A stretch of 64,000 nt of DNA from positions 7,571,501 to 7,635,500 of the forward strand of contig NZ_CP101137.1 in the NCBI RefSeq assembly GCF_028473745.1. The letters run 5' to 3'. The notes under the pieces were generated by a model. It saw only the letters and a list, made by a program, of their open reading frames with translations. It had not been told where the DNA came from and ran no database searches. Positions 27,103 through 36,024 of this stretch are shown here, one piece after another. Positions within the stretch are counted from its first letter, which is position 1; every line of letters begins with the position of its first letter. This DNA is from Streptomyces sp. M92. GTDB lineage: Bacteria; Actinomycetota; Actinomycetes; Streptomycetales; Streptomycetaceae. Position numbers and translations under genes: made by a program.

Positions 27103-28059
27103 GCCGAACAGGACGGCGCACGCCACGAGCAGCCCGACCGCACCGACCTTGAGCGTGTCCCCGCCCGGACCGCCGGCGCCGTCGTCGCCCCCGCCCGAGG
27201 CGTCGGAGCCGCCCCCGCCGGACCCGCCGCTCCCGCCCCCCGGCGCGTCCTCGGCCTTGACCGGGCTGTTCGTCCCCTCCATGCCGAGCAGCAGCTTCTC
27301 CCCGTCGGGGGTGTAGGTGACGGACTCGCCCTGCCCCAGCGGCACGCTGATCCGCCCCTTGCGCTGGATCTTCCCGCCGTTCCAGGCGTACCAGACGCCC
27401 CCGAGGTAGCCGCGCACGGCGAGCGTCTTGCCGTCCGGGGAGAAGGCGGCGTCGGTGGCCCAGAGCTCGACCGGGGCGGCGCGCCGGAAGACGTTGGTGC
27501 CGGAGGCGGAGAGCTTCTCGGGGCCCTCGTACAGGTGCCCGCCGTTCTCGTTCTTGTCGATGATGTAGACCCGCCCGGTCTTCGGGTGGACGGCCATCGA
27601 CTCGGCGTCGCGCGCGCCGTCCGCGTACTTCACGACGTACTGGGTCGCCTGGACCGTCTGGTCCTTCAGCTCCGTCGGCTCGGGCAGCTCGTAGATCCAC
27701 ACGTACGGCCAGGTGCCGCCGAGGTTGTCGCCGATGTCGCCGACGAAGATCTTGTTGCCGGGGCCGATGGAGATCGCCTCGACGTCCCTGGGCGTGCCCA
27801 CGCCGGAGAGGGCGACGCGCGCGACGGTCTCGCCGGTGGAGCCGTCCACGGCGTAGAGGTAGGGGCCGTTGTCCTGGTCGTTGTGCGTCCAGTAGATCCC
27901 GGGGTGGAGGCGGGAGGCGGCGAGGCCGCTGGACTCGGTGATGCGCGGGTCCCTGATCGTGAAGCCGTTGCTCCCGTCGTCCCCGTCGGCGGCGGAGGCG
28001 GGCACGGCGAACGCGCCCACGAGGAGGGCCGAGGCGAGGAGGGCGAGAGATCGGCGCAT
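27076..28059 (-). CDS. Surface-anchored beta-propeller-like protein
   Basis: The ATG at 28059 begins a signal peptide (MRRSLALLASALLVGAFAVP, cleavage near ASAADG). About 240 residues with propeller-like repeats follow (IYWTHNDQDNGPYLYAVD, ISIGPGNKIFVGDIGDN, MAVHPKTGRVYIID, AAFSPDGKTLAVRGY, VTYTPDGEKLLLGME). Then come a Gly/Ser/Asp spacer and a single membrane helix (VGAVGLLVACAVLFGL) with an Arg-rich end, an arrangement that displays the propeller outside. Total length is 327 residues. It could be a cell-surface sensor or enzyme. I do not recognise an active site. Confidence 0.85.
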   Translation of the reverse strand: MRRSLALLASALLVGAFAVPASAADGDDGSNGFTIRDPRITESSGLAASRLHPGIYWTHNDQDNGPYLYAVDGSTGETVARVALSGVGTPRDVEAISIGPGNKIFVGDIGDNLGGTWPYVWIYELPEPTELKDQTVQATQYVVKYADGARDAESMAVHPKTGRVYIIDKNENGGHLYEGPEKLSASGTNVFRRAAPVELWATDAAFSPDGKTLAVRGYLGGVWYAWNGGKIQRKGRISVPLGQGESVTYTPDGEKLLLGMEGTNSPVKAEDAPGGGSGGSGGGGSDASGGGDDGAGGPGGDTLKVGAVGLLVACAVLFGLRRVFRRR

Positions 28060-28159
28060 GCGCCAAGCCTGCCATCCCGCGCGGGCGTTCACGTCGGCGG
28101 TCACCCTGCGTGGTCGGGCTCACATCGCGCCGGTCAGGCGCATCGTCCATGATGAGCGG

Positions 28160-28840
28160 ATGCTCAGGTTCATGTTCGTCGGTGACTCCATGACGATAGG
28201 GAGCGCAGGCGAACACACGTGGCGCTACCGTCTGTGGCAGCACCTGCGCGACTCCTACGGCCGGCCCTTCACGTTCGTGGGCCCGCGCGAGACGCTGCAC
28301 GACCCGTCGACGGACGAGCCGGTCTCGTACGCCTACGCCGACCCGGACTTCCCCCGCGCGCACCTGGCGGGCTGGGGCGAGGGCTGGCACCACATGACCC
28401 CGGTCATCGCCGAGACGGTGCGCGCCTGCCGCGCGGACGTGCTCCTGGTCTCCCTCGGCCTCATCGACCTCGGCTTCTACACCAACGCCGAGCAGACCGC
28501 CGCCAACGTCCGCGCCTTCGTGGCGAACGCGCGGTCGGCGAACCCGCGTGTCCGCGTGGCCGTGATGCCGGTGCTGCACAACATCCGGGTGGACGCCGAC
28601 GAGACCTTCGCCGGGCAGGTCGCCCACTTCAACGACCTCCTCGCGAAGACGGTCGCCGACCTCGACGCCCCCGGCTCCCCGCTGCTGCTGGTCCCGCCGC
28701 CGACGGCGTACGACTTCCACACGGACACCTACGACGGCACGCATCCCAACGAGAGCGGCGAACACCGGATCGCGGGCGCGTACGCGGAGGCGCTGCACGA
28801 GGAGTGGGGGCTGGGCGGGCCGTACACCGCCTCGACGTAG
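28160..28840 (+). CDS. SGNH/GDSL hydrolase
   Basis: This 226-residue esterase-type protein opens MLRFMFVGDSMTIGSAGEHT, with the block I Ser in GDS. LVSLGLIDLGF occupies the block III region with Gly but without the usual Asn. YDGTHPNESGEHRIA is block V with the catalytic Asp and His. No signal peptide is present, so it is probably cytoplasmic. An ATG nine bases upstream is out of frame. Substrate is unknown. It diverges from the surface-protein gene. Confidence 0.87.
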   Translation: MLRFMFVGDSMTIGSAGEHTWRYRLWQHLRDSYGRPFTFVGPRETLHDPSTDEPVSYAYADPDFPRAHLAGWGEGWHHMTPVIAETVRACRADVLLVSLGLIDLGFYTNAEQTAANVRAFVANARSANPRVRVAVMPVLHNIRVDADETFAGQVAHFNDLLAKTVADLDAPGSPLLLVPPPTAYDFHTDTYDGTHPNESGEHRIAGAYAEALHEEWGLGGPYTAST

Positions 28841-28950
28841 ACGCCCCGCGCTTCTGGCATATGCGGCTTCTCCCGTGTCCTGGTCGCCGTGCGTATCGTT
28901 GTACCGCGCGGCTGCAACCGTCGTCGGGGCAGCCGGGGAGGAGCGCCACG

Positions 28951-29538
28951 ATGACCGTCGTAGACGACAGGATCGCCATGGCCGACATCAGTACGGAGCG
29001 CTTGGACGAGTGGTTCGAGCGGCTTGAACGGATGCCTGTCCCCGAAGGATTCAGGGCCGAGATCGTCGGGGGCACCGTCTACATGACACCGCAGCGCGGC
29101 ACCCATTGGGACATCATCTTCGAGATCGCGTGTGACATCCGGTTCCATTTCGGAAGGCGTGCCAAGGTGCTCTCGGATGTCCGCATCGACTTTCCGGGCC
29201 ACGAGAACGGCTTCTGCCCGGATGTGGCCAAGATGCGCGACGGCGCGAAGGAGGACGACACGGGCCACTGGCGCTACGAGGACGTCGAGTTCGTGGCCGA
29301 GGTCATCTCCAAAGGCACCGCGGCCAACGACTACGGCCCCAAGAAGCTCGCCTACGCCACCGCAGAGGTCCCCCTCTACCTCATCGCCGACCCGTACCAG
29401 GGCCGCTGCCACATCTTCACGCACCCCAAGGACGGCGACTACACCACCGAGACCCGCGTCGCCTTCGGACAGGAACTGGACCTCACCGACACCGTCCTCG
29501 GCCTCACCCTTCGGACCGACACCTTCCCCCGCGACTGA
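28951..29538 (+). CDS. Uma2-family (DUF820) putative restriction-endonuclease-fold protein
   Basis: This 195-residue protein has GGGGAGGAG before the start. The family uses a PD-(D/E)XK-like core: RAEIVGGTVYM (Glu), SDVRIDFPGH and FCPDVAKM (Asp), and VEFVAEVISKGTAANDYGPK (Glu-x-Ile-Ser with Lys). All positions are intact. Uma2-like genes are abundant in Streptomyces and cyanobacteria, and their biological role is unsettled. A damaged paralogue lies 2.4 kb downstream in the same orientation. Confidence 0.85.
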   Translation: MTVVDDRIAMADISTERLDEWFERLERMPVPEGFRAEIVGGTVYMTPQRGTHWDIIFEIACDIRFHFGRRAKVLSDVRIDFPGHENGFCPDVAKMRDGAKEDDTGHWRYEDVEFVAEVISKGTAANDYGPKKLAYATAEVPLYLIADPYQGRCHIFTHPKDGDYTTETRVAFGQELDLTDTVLGLTLRTDTFPRD

Positions 29539-29590
29539 CCGACCGAACCCGCTTGCCTGGAGCGCACTCCAAGCCGTTGGCTTGGGGCCC

Positions 29591-30583
29591 ATGGAGTACA
29601 CGCAGCTGGGACGCACAGGACTCAAGGTCAGCCGGCTCGTCCTCGGGACGATGAACTTCGGTCCGCAGACCGACGAGGCCGACAGCCACGCCATCATGGA
29701 CGCGGCGCTGGACGCCGGCGTCAACTTCTTCGACACCGCCAACGTGTACGGCTGGGGCGAGAACAAGGGCCGCACCGAGGAGATCATCGGCAACTGGTTC
29801 GCCAAGGGCGGCGACCGGCGCGACAAGACCGTGATCGCCACCAAGGTCTACGGCAACATGGGCGCCGACGGCGAGGCGTGGCCGAACCACGACAAGCTGT
29901 CCGCCGTGAACATCCGGCGGGCGGTCGACGCCAGTCTGAAACGGCTCCGGACCGACCGCATCGACCTCTACCAGTTCCACCACATCGACCGCGCCACCGG
30001 CTTCGACGAGATCTGGCAGGCCGTCGACACGCTGGTGCAGCAGGGCAAGGTGCTGTACGCCGGGTCGTCGAACTTCCCGGGCTACAAGATCGCCCAGGCC
30101 AACGAGACCGCCGCCCGGCGCGGCGGCACCATCGGGCTGGTCAGCGAGCAGTGCCTGTACAACCTGGCCGAACGCCGCGCCGAGATGGAGGTGATCCCGG
30201 CCGCTCAGGACTACGGCCTGGGCGTCATCCCGTGGTCGCCGCTGCACGGCGGGCTGCTCGGCGGCGTGATCAAGAAGGAGGTCCAGGGCGGGCGCCGCGC
30301 CTCCGGACGGGCGGCCGACGCCCTGGCCGACCCGGCCAAGCGGGCCCAGATCCAGGCGTACGAGGACCTGCTCGACAAGCACGGCGTCGCACCCGGCGAG
30401 GCCGCGCTGGCCTGGCTGCTGACCCGGCCCGGCGTGACCGGCCCGATCGTCGGCCCTCGCACGGCCGAGCAGCTCACGTCGGCGCTGCGGGCCGTGGAGC
30501 TGGAGCTGTCCCAGGAGCTGCTGGCCGGGCTGGACGAGATCTTCCCGGGGCCGGGACCCTCGCCGGAGGCGTTCGCCTGGTAG
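29591..30583 (+). CDS. Aldo/keto reductase
   Basis: This 330-residue NADPH-dependent oxidoreductase with a TIM barrel begins MEYTQLGRTGLKVSRLVLGT. The catalytic tetrad is visible: Asp in NFFDTANVYG, Tyr in the same motif, Lys in VIATKVYG and His in YQFHHID. GLGVIPWSPLHGGLLGG and TGPIVGPRTAEQL are the cofactor-binding end. It resembles actinobacterial relatives of YghZ/Kv-beta-type reductases. The start lies 52 bases after the Uma2 stop. The substrate is unknown. Confidence 0.93.
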   Translation: MEYTQLGRTGLKVSRLVLGTMNFGPQTDEADSHAIMDAALDAGVNFFDTANVYGWGENKGRTEEIIGNWFAKGGDRRDKTVIATKVYGNMGADGEAWPNHDKLSAVNIRRAVDASLKRLRTDRIDLYQFHHIDRATGFDEIWQAVDTLVQQGKVLYAGSSNFPGYKIAQANETAARRGGTIGLVSEQCLYNLAERRAEMEVIPAAQDYGLGVIPWSPLHGGLLGGVIKKEVQGGRRASGRAADALADPAKRAQIQAYEDLLDKHGVAPGEAALAWLLTRPGVTGPIVGPRTAEQLTSALRAVELELSQELLAGLDEIFPGPGPSPEAFAW

Positions 30584-30637
30584 CAAAGCGGGCAGCGCGG
30601 TGACGTGGTGAGCGGGGCGGCGGCGCCCACGGCCCGG

Positions 30638-30724
30638 TCAGCCGAGGGCCGCCGCCACCGCCACCACCACGAGCATCAGCACGAGCACACCGGCCATGAT
30701 CCGGTTACGGGTCTTCGGGTCCAC
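30638..30724 (-). CDS. Small single-pass membrane protein (28 aa)
   Basis: A GTG start gives MDPKTRNRIMAGVLVLMLVV followed by VAVAAALG and a stop. A basic N-terminal segment precedes one hydrophobic helix. It lies 10 bases upstream of nothing else on its strand except the ThpR gene, whose stop is at 30735, so it may be cotranscribed as a downstream gene. The ribosome site (CGGGGAC) is weak. Codon use has the expected G/C bias. I believe similar short proteins occur in other Streptomyces, but a search is needed. Confidence 0.55.
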   Translation of the reverse strand: MDPKTRNRIMAGVLVLMLVVVAVAAALG

Positions 30725-30734
30725 GTCCCCGAGC

Positions 30735-31307
30735 CTAACCGGACGCGCCGAGCGGGCTGCGGGCGACCGTCTCGTAACGGGGCTGCTCGCCCGGCACCCC
30801 GGACCTCGGCAGGTTGCTGCGCACCAGGGCGAGGCCGGTCACCGTCCACGCGGGACTCGTGAAGCCGTCCAGCGCGTCGACGTACGGCCGCGCGTCGTAC
30901 GCCTCCCTCCTGCGGGCCACCGTCAGGTGCGGCTTGTAGCGCCGGTGCTCGCCCATCTCGACGCCCGCCCTGCGCCCCGCCGACTCCGCCCGGTCGGCCA
31001 GCAGCCGCAGCGTCGCCAGGTCGCCCTCCGCCCCCGCCCACAGGGCCCGCCCGTGCCCGAACTGACCGCCGCCGCGCAGCGCCAGCCGGAAGGGCGCGGT
31101 GCGGTGGGCCGCCCGCTCCAGGCGGGCCGACAGGTCCGGTACGAGGTCGTCGTCCACCTCGCCGTAGAAGGCGAGCGTGAAGTGCCACCCCGGGCGGCCG
31201 GTCCAGCGCAGCTCCTCCGCGCCGGGCAGCCGCTTCAGCGCCGCCACCTCGGCGGCGAGGGCGGCGGTGACGTCCTCGGGGGGCAGTACGGCGGCGAACA
31301 GTCTCAT
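30735..31307 (-). CDS. thpR: RNA 2',3'-cyclic phosphodiesterase (2'-5' RNA ligase family)
   Basis: This 190-residue 2H-phosphoesterase starts at ATG 31307 (MRLFAAVLPPEDV). The two catalytic motifs are GWHFTLAFYG and YKPHLTVARR, each an H-x-T/L-x repeat, about 80 residues apart. The family opens 2',3'-cyclic phosphates on RNA and can form 2'-5' links in vitro. Its length is normal. It converges on the aldo/keto reductase with the 28-residue membrane protein between. Confidence 0.9.
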   Translation of the reverse strand: MRLFAAVLPPEDVTAALAAEVAALKRLPGAEELRWTGRPGWHFTLAFYGEVDDDLVPDLSARLERAAHRTAPFRLALRGGGQFGHGRALWAGAEGDLATLRLLADRAESAGRRAGVEMGEHRRYKPHLTVARRREAYDARPYVDALDGFTSPAWTVTGLALVRSNLPRSGVPGEQPRYETVARSPLGASG

Positions 31308-31393
31308 GGAGCCACAGTCTGCCCGGTATGACCTGGGGCCGTGGCAGTCGTTGTGCCGAGTGGTTGCACCCCGTTCGAAGAGGCACGACAGAC

Positions 31394-31932
31394 ATGACCG
31401 AGAGTGCTGAAGCACTGACTCTCGACAAGATGTTCGAATGGCTGGAGAAGCTGCCCGTCATCGAGGGCTACAAGACGGAGATCGTCGGCGGTCACATTTT
31501 CCTGTGGCCGCAGCGGGACACCCAGTGGGACATCACCATGGACATCCTGGAACAGCTGCGTGCCACATACCCGCGCAAACGCCTGTGGTCCGCGTGCGCA
31601 TGGATTACCCGGGGCGGCTCAACGGGTTCGCTTCGGACGTGGTTGCCCTCTCCGAGGCCCCGGGCACCGGCCGCCACGCCGAGTTCGTCGCCGAGGTCGT
31701 CTCCAGGGAGACCGCCGCCAACGACTACGGCCCCGAGAAGCACACCTACGCCACCGCCGAGGTCCCGGTCTACCTGATCGTCGACCCGTACACCGGCGAG
31801 TGGCACCTCCACACCCTTCCCAAGGACGGCGAGTATCACAGCACCGTCAGCTTCGGTTTCGGCGAGGACATCGACCTGACCGGCACCGTCGTCGGCCTCA
31901 CCCTCAAGACCGACGACTTCCCCCGCGACTGA
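31394..31932 (+). pseudogene. Frameshifted Uma2-family gene
   Basis: The reading frame from ATG 31394 encodes KTEIVGGHIFLWPQRDTQWD, clearly homologous to the gene at 28951. It leaves frame near 31585, after CCGCGCAAACGCCTG. The homology resumes in another frame as VRVRMDYPGRLNGFASDVVA and continues through AEFVAEVVSRETAANDYGPE to the family C terminus (TDDFPRD) and stop at 31932. Restoring one base at 31588 would join the halves with the same spacing as the intact paralogue. It is either a recent one-base deletion or a sequencing error. Confidence 0.8.
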
Positions 31933-31944
31933 CCGGACGACCGG

Positions 31945-33306
31945 TCACGCCGCCCGCGCCAGCTCCTCCCGCCGCTCACGCGGCACGAACCGCACCTGCG
32001 GGTGCCCCCGGTGCCAGCCCACCGACAGGCGCAGGTTGCCGACGCGGGCCAGGACCAGGCCGATGACGAGCGCGGCCGTCGCCGCCACCGCGCCGCCCGC
32101 GGCGAGGCCCGCGCGGGCGCCGTAGGTGTCGGTGACCCAGCCGACGATCGGGGCGCCGACCGGGGAGCCGCCGAGGAAGACCATCATGTAGAGGGCCATG
32201 ACGCGGCCCCGCATGGCCGGGTCGGTGGACATCTGGATGCTGGTGTTGGCGGTGACGTTGACCGTCATGCTGAAGACGCCGATCGGGACCATCAGCAGCG
32301 CGAACAGCCACAGCTCGGGTGCCGTCGCCGCCACCGTCTCCAGGGCGCCGAAGGCCAGCGCCGCCGCGATCAGGACGCGCAGGCGGGCCGTGCCGCGGCG
32401 GGCGGCGAGCAGGGCACCGACGAGGGAGCCGACGGCCATGAGGGTGTTGAAGAGGCTGTAGGCGCCGGCTCCGGCGTGGAAGACGTCGTCGGCGAAGGCG
32501 GACAGGAAGACCGGGAAGTTGAAGCCGAAGGTGCCGATGAAGCCGACCAGCACGATCGTCCAGATCAGCTCGGGGCGTCCGGCGACGTAGCGCAGGCCCT
32601 CCCGCAGCTGGCCCTTGCCGCGCGGCGTGCGCTCGACGGCGCGCAGCTCGCGGGCGCGCATCAGCAGCAGGCAACTGAGCGGCGCGACGAAGGACAGGCC
32701 GTTGGCGAGGAACGCCCAGCCGGTGCCCACCCCGGTGATCATCAGACCGGCGACGGCGGGACCGACCAGGCGGGCGGACTGGAAGTTCGCCGAGTTGAGG
32801 CTGACCGCGTTCTGGAGCTGGTCGCGGCCGACCAGCTCGGCGACGAAGGACTGGCGGGCCGGGTTGTCGACCACGGTGGCCAGGCCCATCGCGAAGGCGG
32901 CGAGGTAGACGTGCCAGACCTGCACGTGGCCGGTCAGGGTGAGCACGGCGAGGAAGAGCGCGGTCACCGCCATCGAGGACTGCGTGACCAGCAGCGTGGG
33001 GCGCTTGGGCAGGCGGTCGACGAGGACACCGCCGTAGAGGCCGAAGAGCAGCATCGGCAGGAACTGCAGCGCGGTGGTGATGCCGACGGCGGCCGAGGAG
33101 CCGGTGAGGCTCAGCACCAGCCAGTCCTGGGCGATGCGCTGCATCCAGGTGCCGATGTTGGAGACGACCTGGCCCGTGAAGAACAGGCGGTAGTTCCTGA
33201 CCTTCAAGGAGGCGAACATCGACGTCTTGCGAGGAGTGTCGGGGGTGGTCGGGTCGTCGTGGCCGTCGGGTGCGGGGGCGGAAGCTGCTCCGGGTCCCGT
33301 ACTCAA
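31945..33306 (-). CDS. MFS transporter (EntS/MFS_3-like)
   Basis: A TTG at 33306 with GAGGAG upstream gives 453 residues. A short Pro/Ala-rich N terminus precedes about 12 membrane helices. SLKVRNYRLFFTGQVVSNIG and WMQRIAQDWLVL are the typical start of the MFS_3/enterobactin-exporter group. The A-motif loop appears as GGVLVDRLPKRPTLL. Export of a drug, siderophore or metabolite is likely. It follows a MarR gene by 26 bases on the same strand, which points to local control by that repressor. Confidence 0.9.
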   Translation of the reverse strand: MSTGPGAASAPAPDGHDDPTTPDTPRKTSMFASLKVRNYRLFFTGQVVSNIGTWMQRIAQDWLVLSLTGSSAAVGITTALQFLPMLLFGLYGGVLVDRLPKRPTLLVTQSSMAVTALFLAVLTLTGHVQVWHVYLAAFAMGLATVVDNPARQSFVAELVGRDQLQNAVSLNSANFQSARLVGPAVAGLMITGVGTGWAFLANGLSFVAPLSCLLLMRARELRAVERTPRGKGQLREGLRYVAGRPELIWTIVLVGFIGTFGFNFPVFLSAFADDVFHAGAGAYSLFNTLMAVGSLVGALLAARRGTARLRVLIAAALAFGALETVAATAPELWLFALLMVPIGVFSMTVNVTANTSIQMSTDPAMRGRVMALYMMVFLGGSPVGAPIVGWVTDTYGARAGLAAGGAVAATAALVIGLVLARVGNLRLSVGWHRGHPQVRFVPRERREELARAA

Positions 33307-33332
33307 AAGGTTCGCCTCCTCGTCGGTGCTGC

Positions 33333-33770
33333 TTACACGTGGGCCAGCTTCTCGAGCACGGGGGCGGCGGCACGCAGGGCCGCCCACTCCTCCTCGTCGA
33401 GTCCCTCGACCAGCGTGGCCAGGAACGCGTTCCGCTTGCGGCGGCTCTCCTCGAGCATCACCACGGCCTGCTCGGTCTGCGTCACGACCTTCTGGCGCCG
33501 GTCCTCGGGATGCGGCTCCAGCCGGACCAGCCCCTTCGCCTCCAGCAGCGCCACGATGCGGGTCATCGACGGCGGCTGGACGTGTTCCTTGCGGGCGAGC
33601 TCGCCCGGGGTCGCGCTGCCGCAGTTGGACAGGGTGCCCAGCACCGACATCTCGGTCGGACTGAGCGACTCGTCGACCCGCTGGTGCTTGAGCCGACGGG
33701 ACAACCGCATCACGGCGGAGCGCAGGGAGTTCACGGCGGCGGCGTCGTCGCCATGCTTGAGGTCCGGCAT
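33333..33770 (-). CDS. MarR-family transcriptional regulator
   Basis: This 145-residue winged-helix repressor contains LSPTEMSVLGTLSNCGSATP, GELARKEHVQPPSMTRIVALLE and a wing LVRLEPHPEDRRQKVVTQ. DRR at the wing tip is the MarR hallmark. It is the first gene of a two-gene unit with the MFS exporter. An AT-rich patch at 33776-33796 (TTAGCGTAACTCATTAGT) directly upstream is the likely promoter and operator. The ligand is unknown. Confidence 0.92.
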   Translation of the reverse strand: MPDLKHGDDAAAVNSLRSAVMRLSRRLKHQRVDESLSPTEMSVLGTLSNCGSATPGELARKEHVQPPSMTRIVALLEAKGLVRLEPHPEDRRQKVVTQTEQAVVMLEESRRKRNAFLATLVEGLDEEEWAALRAAAPVLEKLAHV

Positions 33771-33926
33771 GTTCCTTAGCGTAACTCATTAGTCTGGCGA
33801 AATACCACCGCACGACCGCCCGCGTGCCCGTGACGCCCGCCACTGAAACCCGCAGTTCACCCGTACGAGTGAGTCGTTTCCGGAAATCGGAGCATCACCC
33901 GGCGGGTGGGGGCGACCCTCGTGCCC

Positions 33927-34109
33927 ATGGGGACCAGCGTGCTCAGCCTGCGGATAGACGGGGAGCTGCTCGACCGGCTCCGGCACCATGCGGCGAAAAG
34001 AGGAATGAGCGTCCAGGACTATGTCGTCCGGACGCTCATCCGTGATGACTTCGACGAGCGGTTCCAGTCCGCCGTGGAGGAGACGGAACGGTTCTACGGG
34101 GTCACGTGA
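33927..34109 (+). CDS. Solo ribbon-helix-helix antitoxin-like protein
   Basis: The ATG at 33927 gives 60 residues (MGTSVLSLRIDGELLDRLRH); an in-frame GTG at 33906 would add seven. A short strand followed by AAKRGMSVQDYVVRTLIRDDF fits RHH/FitA-type DNA-binding antitoxins. No toxin gene follows: the next gene is a convergent permease 16 bases away. It is either an orphan antitoxin or a stand-alone regulator. The family call is moderate. Confidence 0.65.
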   Translation: MGTSVLSLRIDGELLDRLRHHAAKRGMSVQDYVVRTLIRDDFDERFQSAVEETERFYGVT

Positions 34110-34125
34110 GCGTGCCCCGCACGGG

Positions 34126-35583
34126 TCACGTCAGGCCCAGGGCCGGCATCAGGTAGTAGAAGGCGAAGACCGCCGACACCGCGTACATCGTGACCGGGAC
34201 CTCGCGGCCCCGCCCGACGGCCAGGCGCAGCACCGAGAAGGCGATGAAGCCCATGCCGATGCCGTTGGTGATCGAGTAGGTGAACGGCATCATCAGCATC
34301 GTCAGGAAGGCCGGGATGGCGATCGTGAAGTCGGTCCAGTCGATCTCCCCGATCGAGCCGGCCAGGATCAGGAAGCCGACCGCGACCAGCGCCGGGGTGG
34401 CCGCCTGCGACGGCACCATCGTGGCGACCGGCGTGAGGAACAGGGCCAGGGCGAACAGCCCGCCGCTGACGATGTTCGCGAAGCCGGTGCGGGCACCCTC
34501 GCCGACGCCGGCCGTGGACTCCACGAAGCAGGTCGTCGCCGACGCGGAACTGGCACCGCCGGTGGCGACCGCGATGCCGTCGACGAACAGGACCTTGTTG
34601 ATGCCCGGCATCTGGCCCTCGCCGTCGGTCAGCTTCGCCTCGTCGCTGACCGCCATGATCGTGCCCATCGCGTCGAAGAAGCACGACAGCAGGACGGTGA
34701 ACACGAACAGCACCCCGGTCAGGATGCCGACCTTCTCGAACCCACCGAACAGGCTCACCTCGCCGACCAGGCCGAAGTCCGGGGTGGCGACCGGGTTGCC
34801 GGGCCACTCGGGGGTGGTCAGGCCCCAGGAGGGGACGTCGGCGACCAGGTTGATGACCATCGCGACGACGGTCATCACGACGATCGAGATCAGGATCGCG
34901 CCGGGCGTCCTGCGGACGATCAGTGCCAGGGTGAGCAGCACACCGAGGACGAAGACCAGCACCGGCCAGCCGAGCAGGTGGCCGCCCGTGCCCAACTGGA
35001 GCGGGACGGTGGTCTGGGCGGCGTCCGGCATCCGGGTGACGAACCCGGAGTCGACCAGGCCGATCAGCATGATGAACAGGCCGATACCGATGGCGATGGC
35101 CTTGCGCAGGCCGTACGGCACGGCGTTCATGACCCGCTCGCGCAGGCCGGTGGCGACCAGCAGCATCACGACGAAACCGGCCAGCACCACCATGCCCATG
35201 GCGTCCGGCCAGGACATCCGCGGGGCGAGCTGGAGGGCGACGACGGAGTTCACGCCGAGACCGGCGGCGAGCGCGATCGGGACGTTGCCGATGACGCCCA
35301 TCAGGAGCGTGGTGAAGGCCGCCGTGAGGGCGGTCGCGGTGACCAGCTGACCGTTGTCGAGCTGGTTGCCGTACATGTCCTTCGCGCTGCCCAGGATGAT
35401 CGGGTTCAGCACGATGATGTAGGCCATCGCGAAGAAGGTGGCGAAGCCGCCGCGGATCTCACGGGACAGGGTGCTGCCGCGCTCGGAGATCTTGAAGTAG
35501 CGGTCGAGGCCGTTCTGCGGGGGCCGCCGGTCTTCCGGCGACTCGGGGGACGGGGGGACCTTGGCGGAGGCCGAGGTGGGCAT
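34126..35583 (-). CDS. NCS2-family purine permease (AzgA-like)
   Basis: This 485-residue protein with about 12-14 membrane helices imports purine bases, probably hypoxanthine, guanine or adenine, with protons. FATFFAMAYIIVLNPIIL is the AzgA N-terminal signature. GLGVNSVVALQLAP replaces the common G-x-G-x-N-A-F helix. STAGVGEGARTGFANIVSGG and ATPALVAVGFLILAG are conserved in the subgroup. GGASSASATTCFVES holds substrate-site residues. A strong hairpin sits 14 bases before the ATG and may regulate translation. It is monocistronic and convergent with the solo antitoxin-like gene. Confidence 0.92.
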   Translation of the reverse strand: MPTSASAKVPPSPESPEDRRPPQNGLDRYFKISERGSTLSREIRGGFATFFAMAYIIVLNPIILGSAKDMYGNQLDNGQLVTATALTAAFTTLLMGVIGNVPIALAAGLGVNSVVALQLAPRMSWPDAMGMVVLAGFVVMLLVATGLRERVMNAVPYGLRKAIAIGIGLFIMLIGLVDSGFVTRMPDAAQTTVPLQLGTGGHLLGWPVLVFVLGVLLTLALIVRRTPGAILISIVVMTVVAMVINLVADVPSWGLTTPEWPGNPVATPDFGLVGEVSLFGGFEKVGILTGVLFVFTVLLSCFFDAMGTIMAVSDEAKLTDGEGQMPGINKVLFVDGIAVATGGASSASATTCFVESTAGVGEGARTGFANIVSGGLFALALFLTPVATMVPSQAATPALVAVGFLILAGSIGEIDWTDFTIAIPAFLTMLMMPFTYSITNGIGMGFIAFSVLRLAVGRGREVPVTMYAVSAVFAFYYLMPALGLT

Positions 35584-35596
35584 GCGAGGACCTCAT

Positions 35597-35628
35597 CACC
35601 AACAGGTTCCCCCACGGCCTTGTTGGTG
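35597..35628 (-). promoter_or_regulatory. Leader hairpin in front of the purine permease
   Basis: On the minus strand CACCAACAAGG (35618-35628) pairs with CCTGTTGGTG (35597-35606), leaving a G-rich 11-base loop. The hairpin ends close to the GAGG ribosome site of the permease. It could occlude the site or bind a ligand. The conserved purine-riboswitch three-way junction is not visible. Further upstream, GTTCAGTATGAAC (35663-35675) is a perfect 5+5 inverted repeat that could be an operator. Confidence 0.55.
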
Positions 35629-35764
35629 TTTCCTACGAATGAAAGCGGTCAGAGACAAACGGGTTCAGTATGAACGTATGAGCCCCGGATCGCTATCTCC
35701 GCGCGTAGACCCCGGATGGCGGCACCCCCTCGGACCGCCGCCGGGCGCCTCGTAAGCTGTACGC

Positions 35765-36019
35765 ATGACGAAGTGGACACCCACGCACGAGGCACCGGAG
35801 CCCCTGGAGGGCCCCGTGGTTCCGACCATCGTCGGCGGCACCGTTCTGTGGTTCGTCCTCTTCCTGGCGCAGCTGCCCTTCTACGGCTGGTTCGACGACC
35901 ACGGGCACACCTGGTGGGTGTGGACCTGCCTGGCGGGCGCCGGGCTCGGCCTGATCGGCATCTGGTACGTGCGCAAGCGCGACGCGGCCCTCCAGCGGGC
36001 CGCACGGGACGCCGGCTGA
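35765..36019 (+). CDS. DUF2530 membrane protein
   Basis: This 84-residue protein has two membrane helices (IVGGTVLWFVLFLAQLPFY and WVWTCLAGAGLGLIGIWYV) joined by a short His/Trp loop (FDDHGHTWW) and followed by a basic tail. The arrangement matches the small actinobacterial DUF2530 family, whose function is unknown. The neighbouring GNAT gene starts five bases after its stop, so the two are cotranscribed. Confidence 0.85.
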   Translation: MTKWTPTHEAPEPLEGPVVPTIVGGTVLWFVLFLAQLPFYGWFDDHGHTWWVWTCLAGAGLGLIGIWYVRKRDAALQRAARDAG

Positions 36020-36024
36020 CGCCC

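Noticed and set aside
35584..35680. Classical purine riboswitch before the permease
   Set aside because: Only a simple hairpin is visible; the three-helix junction and conserved loop bases are not.
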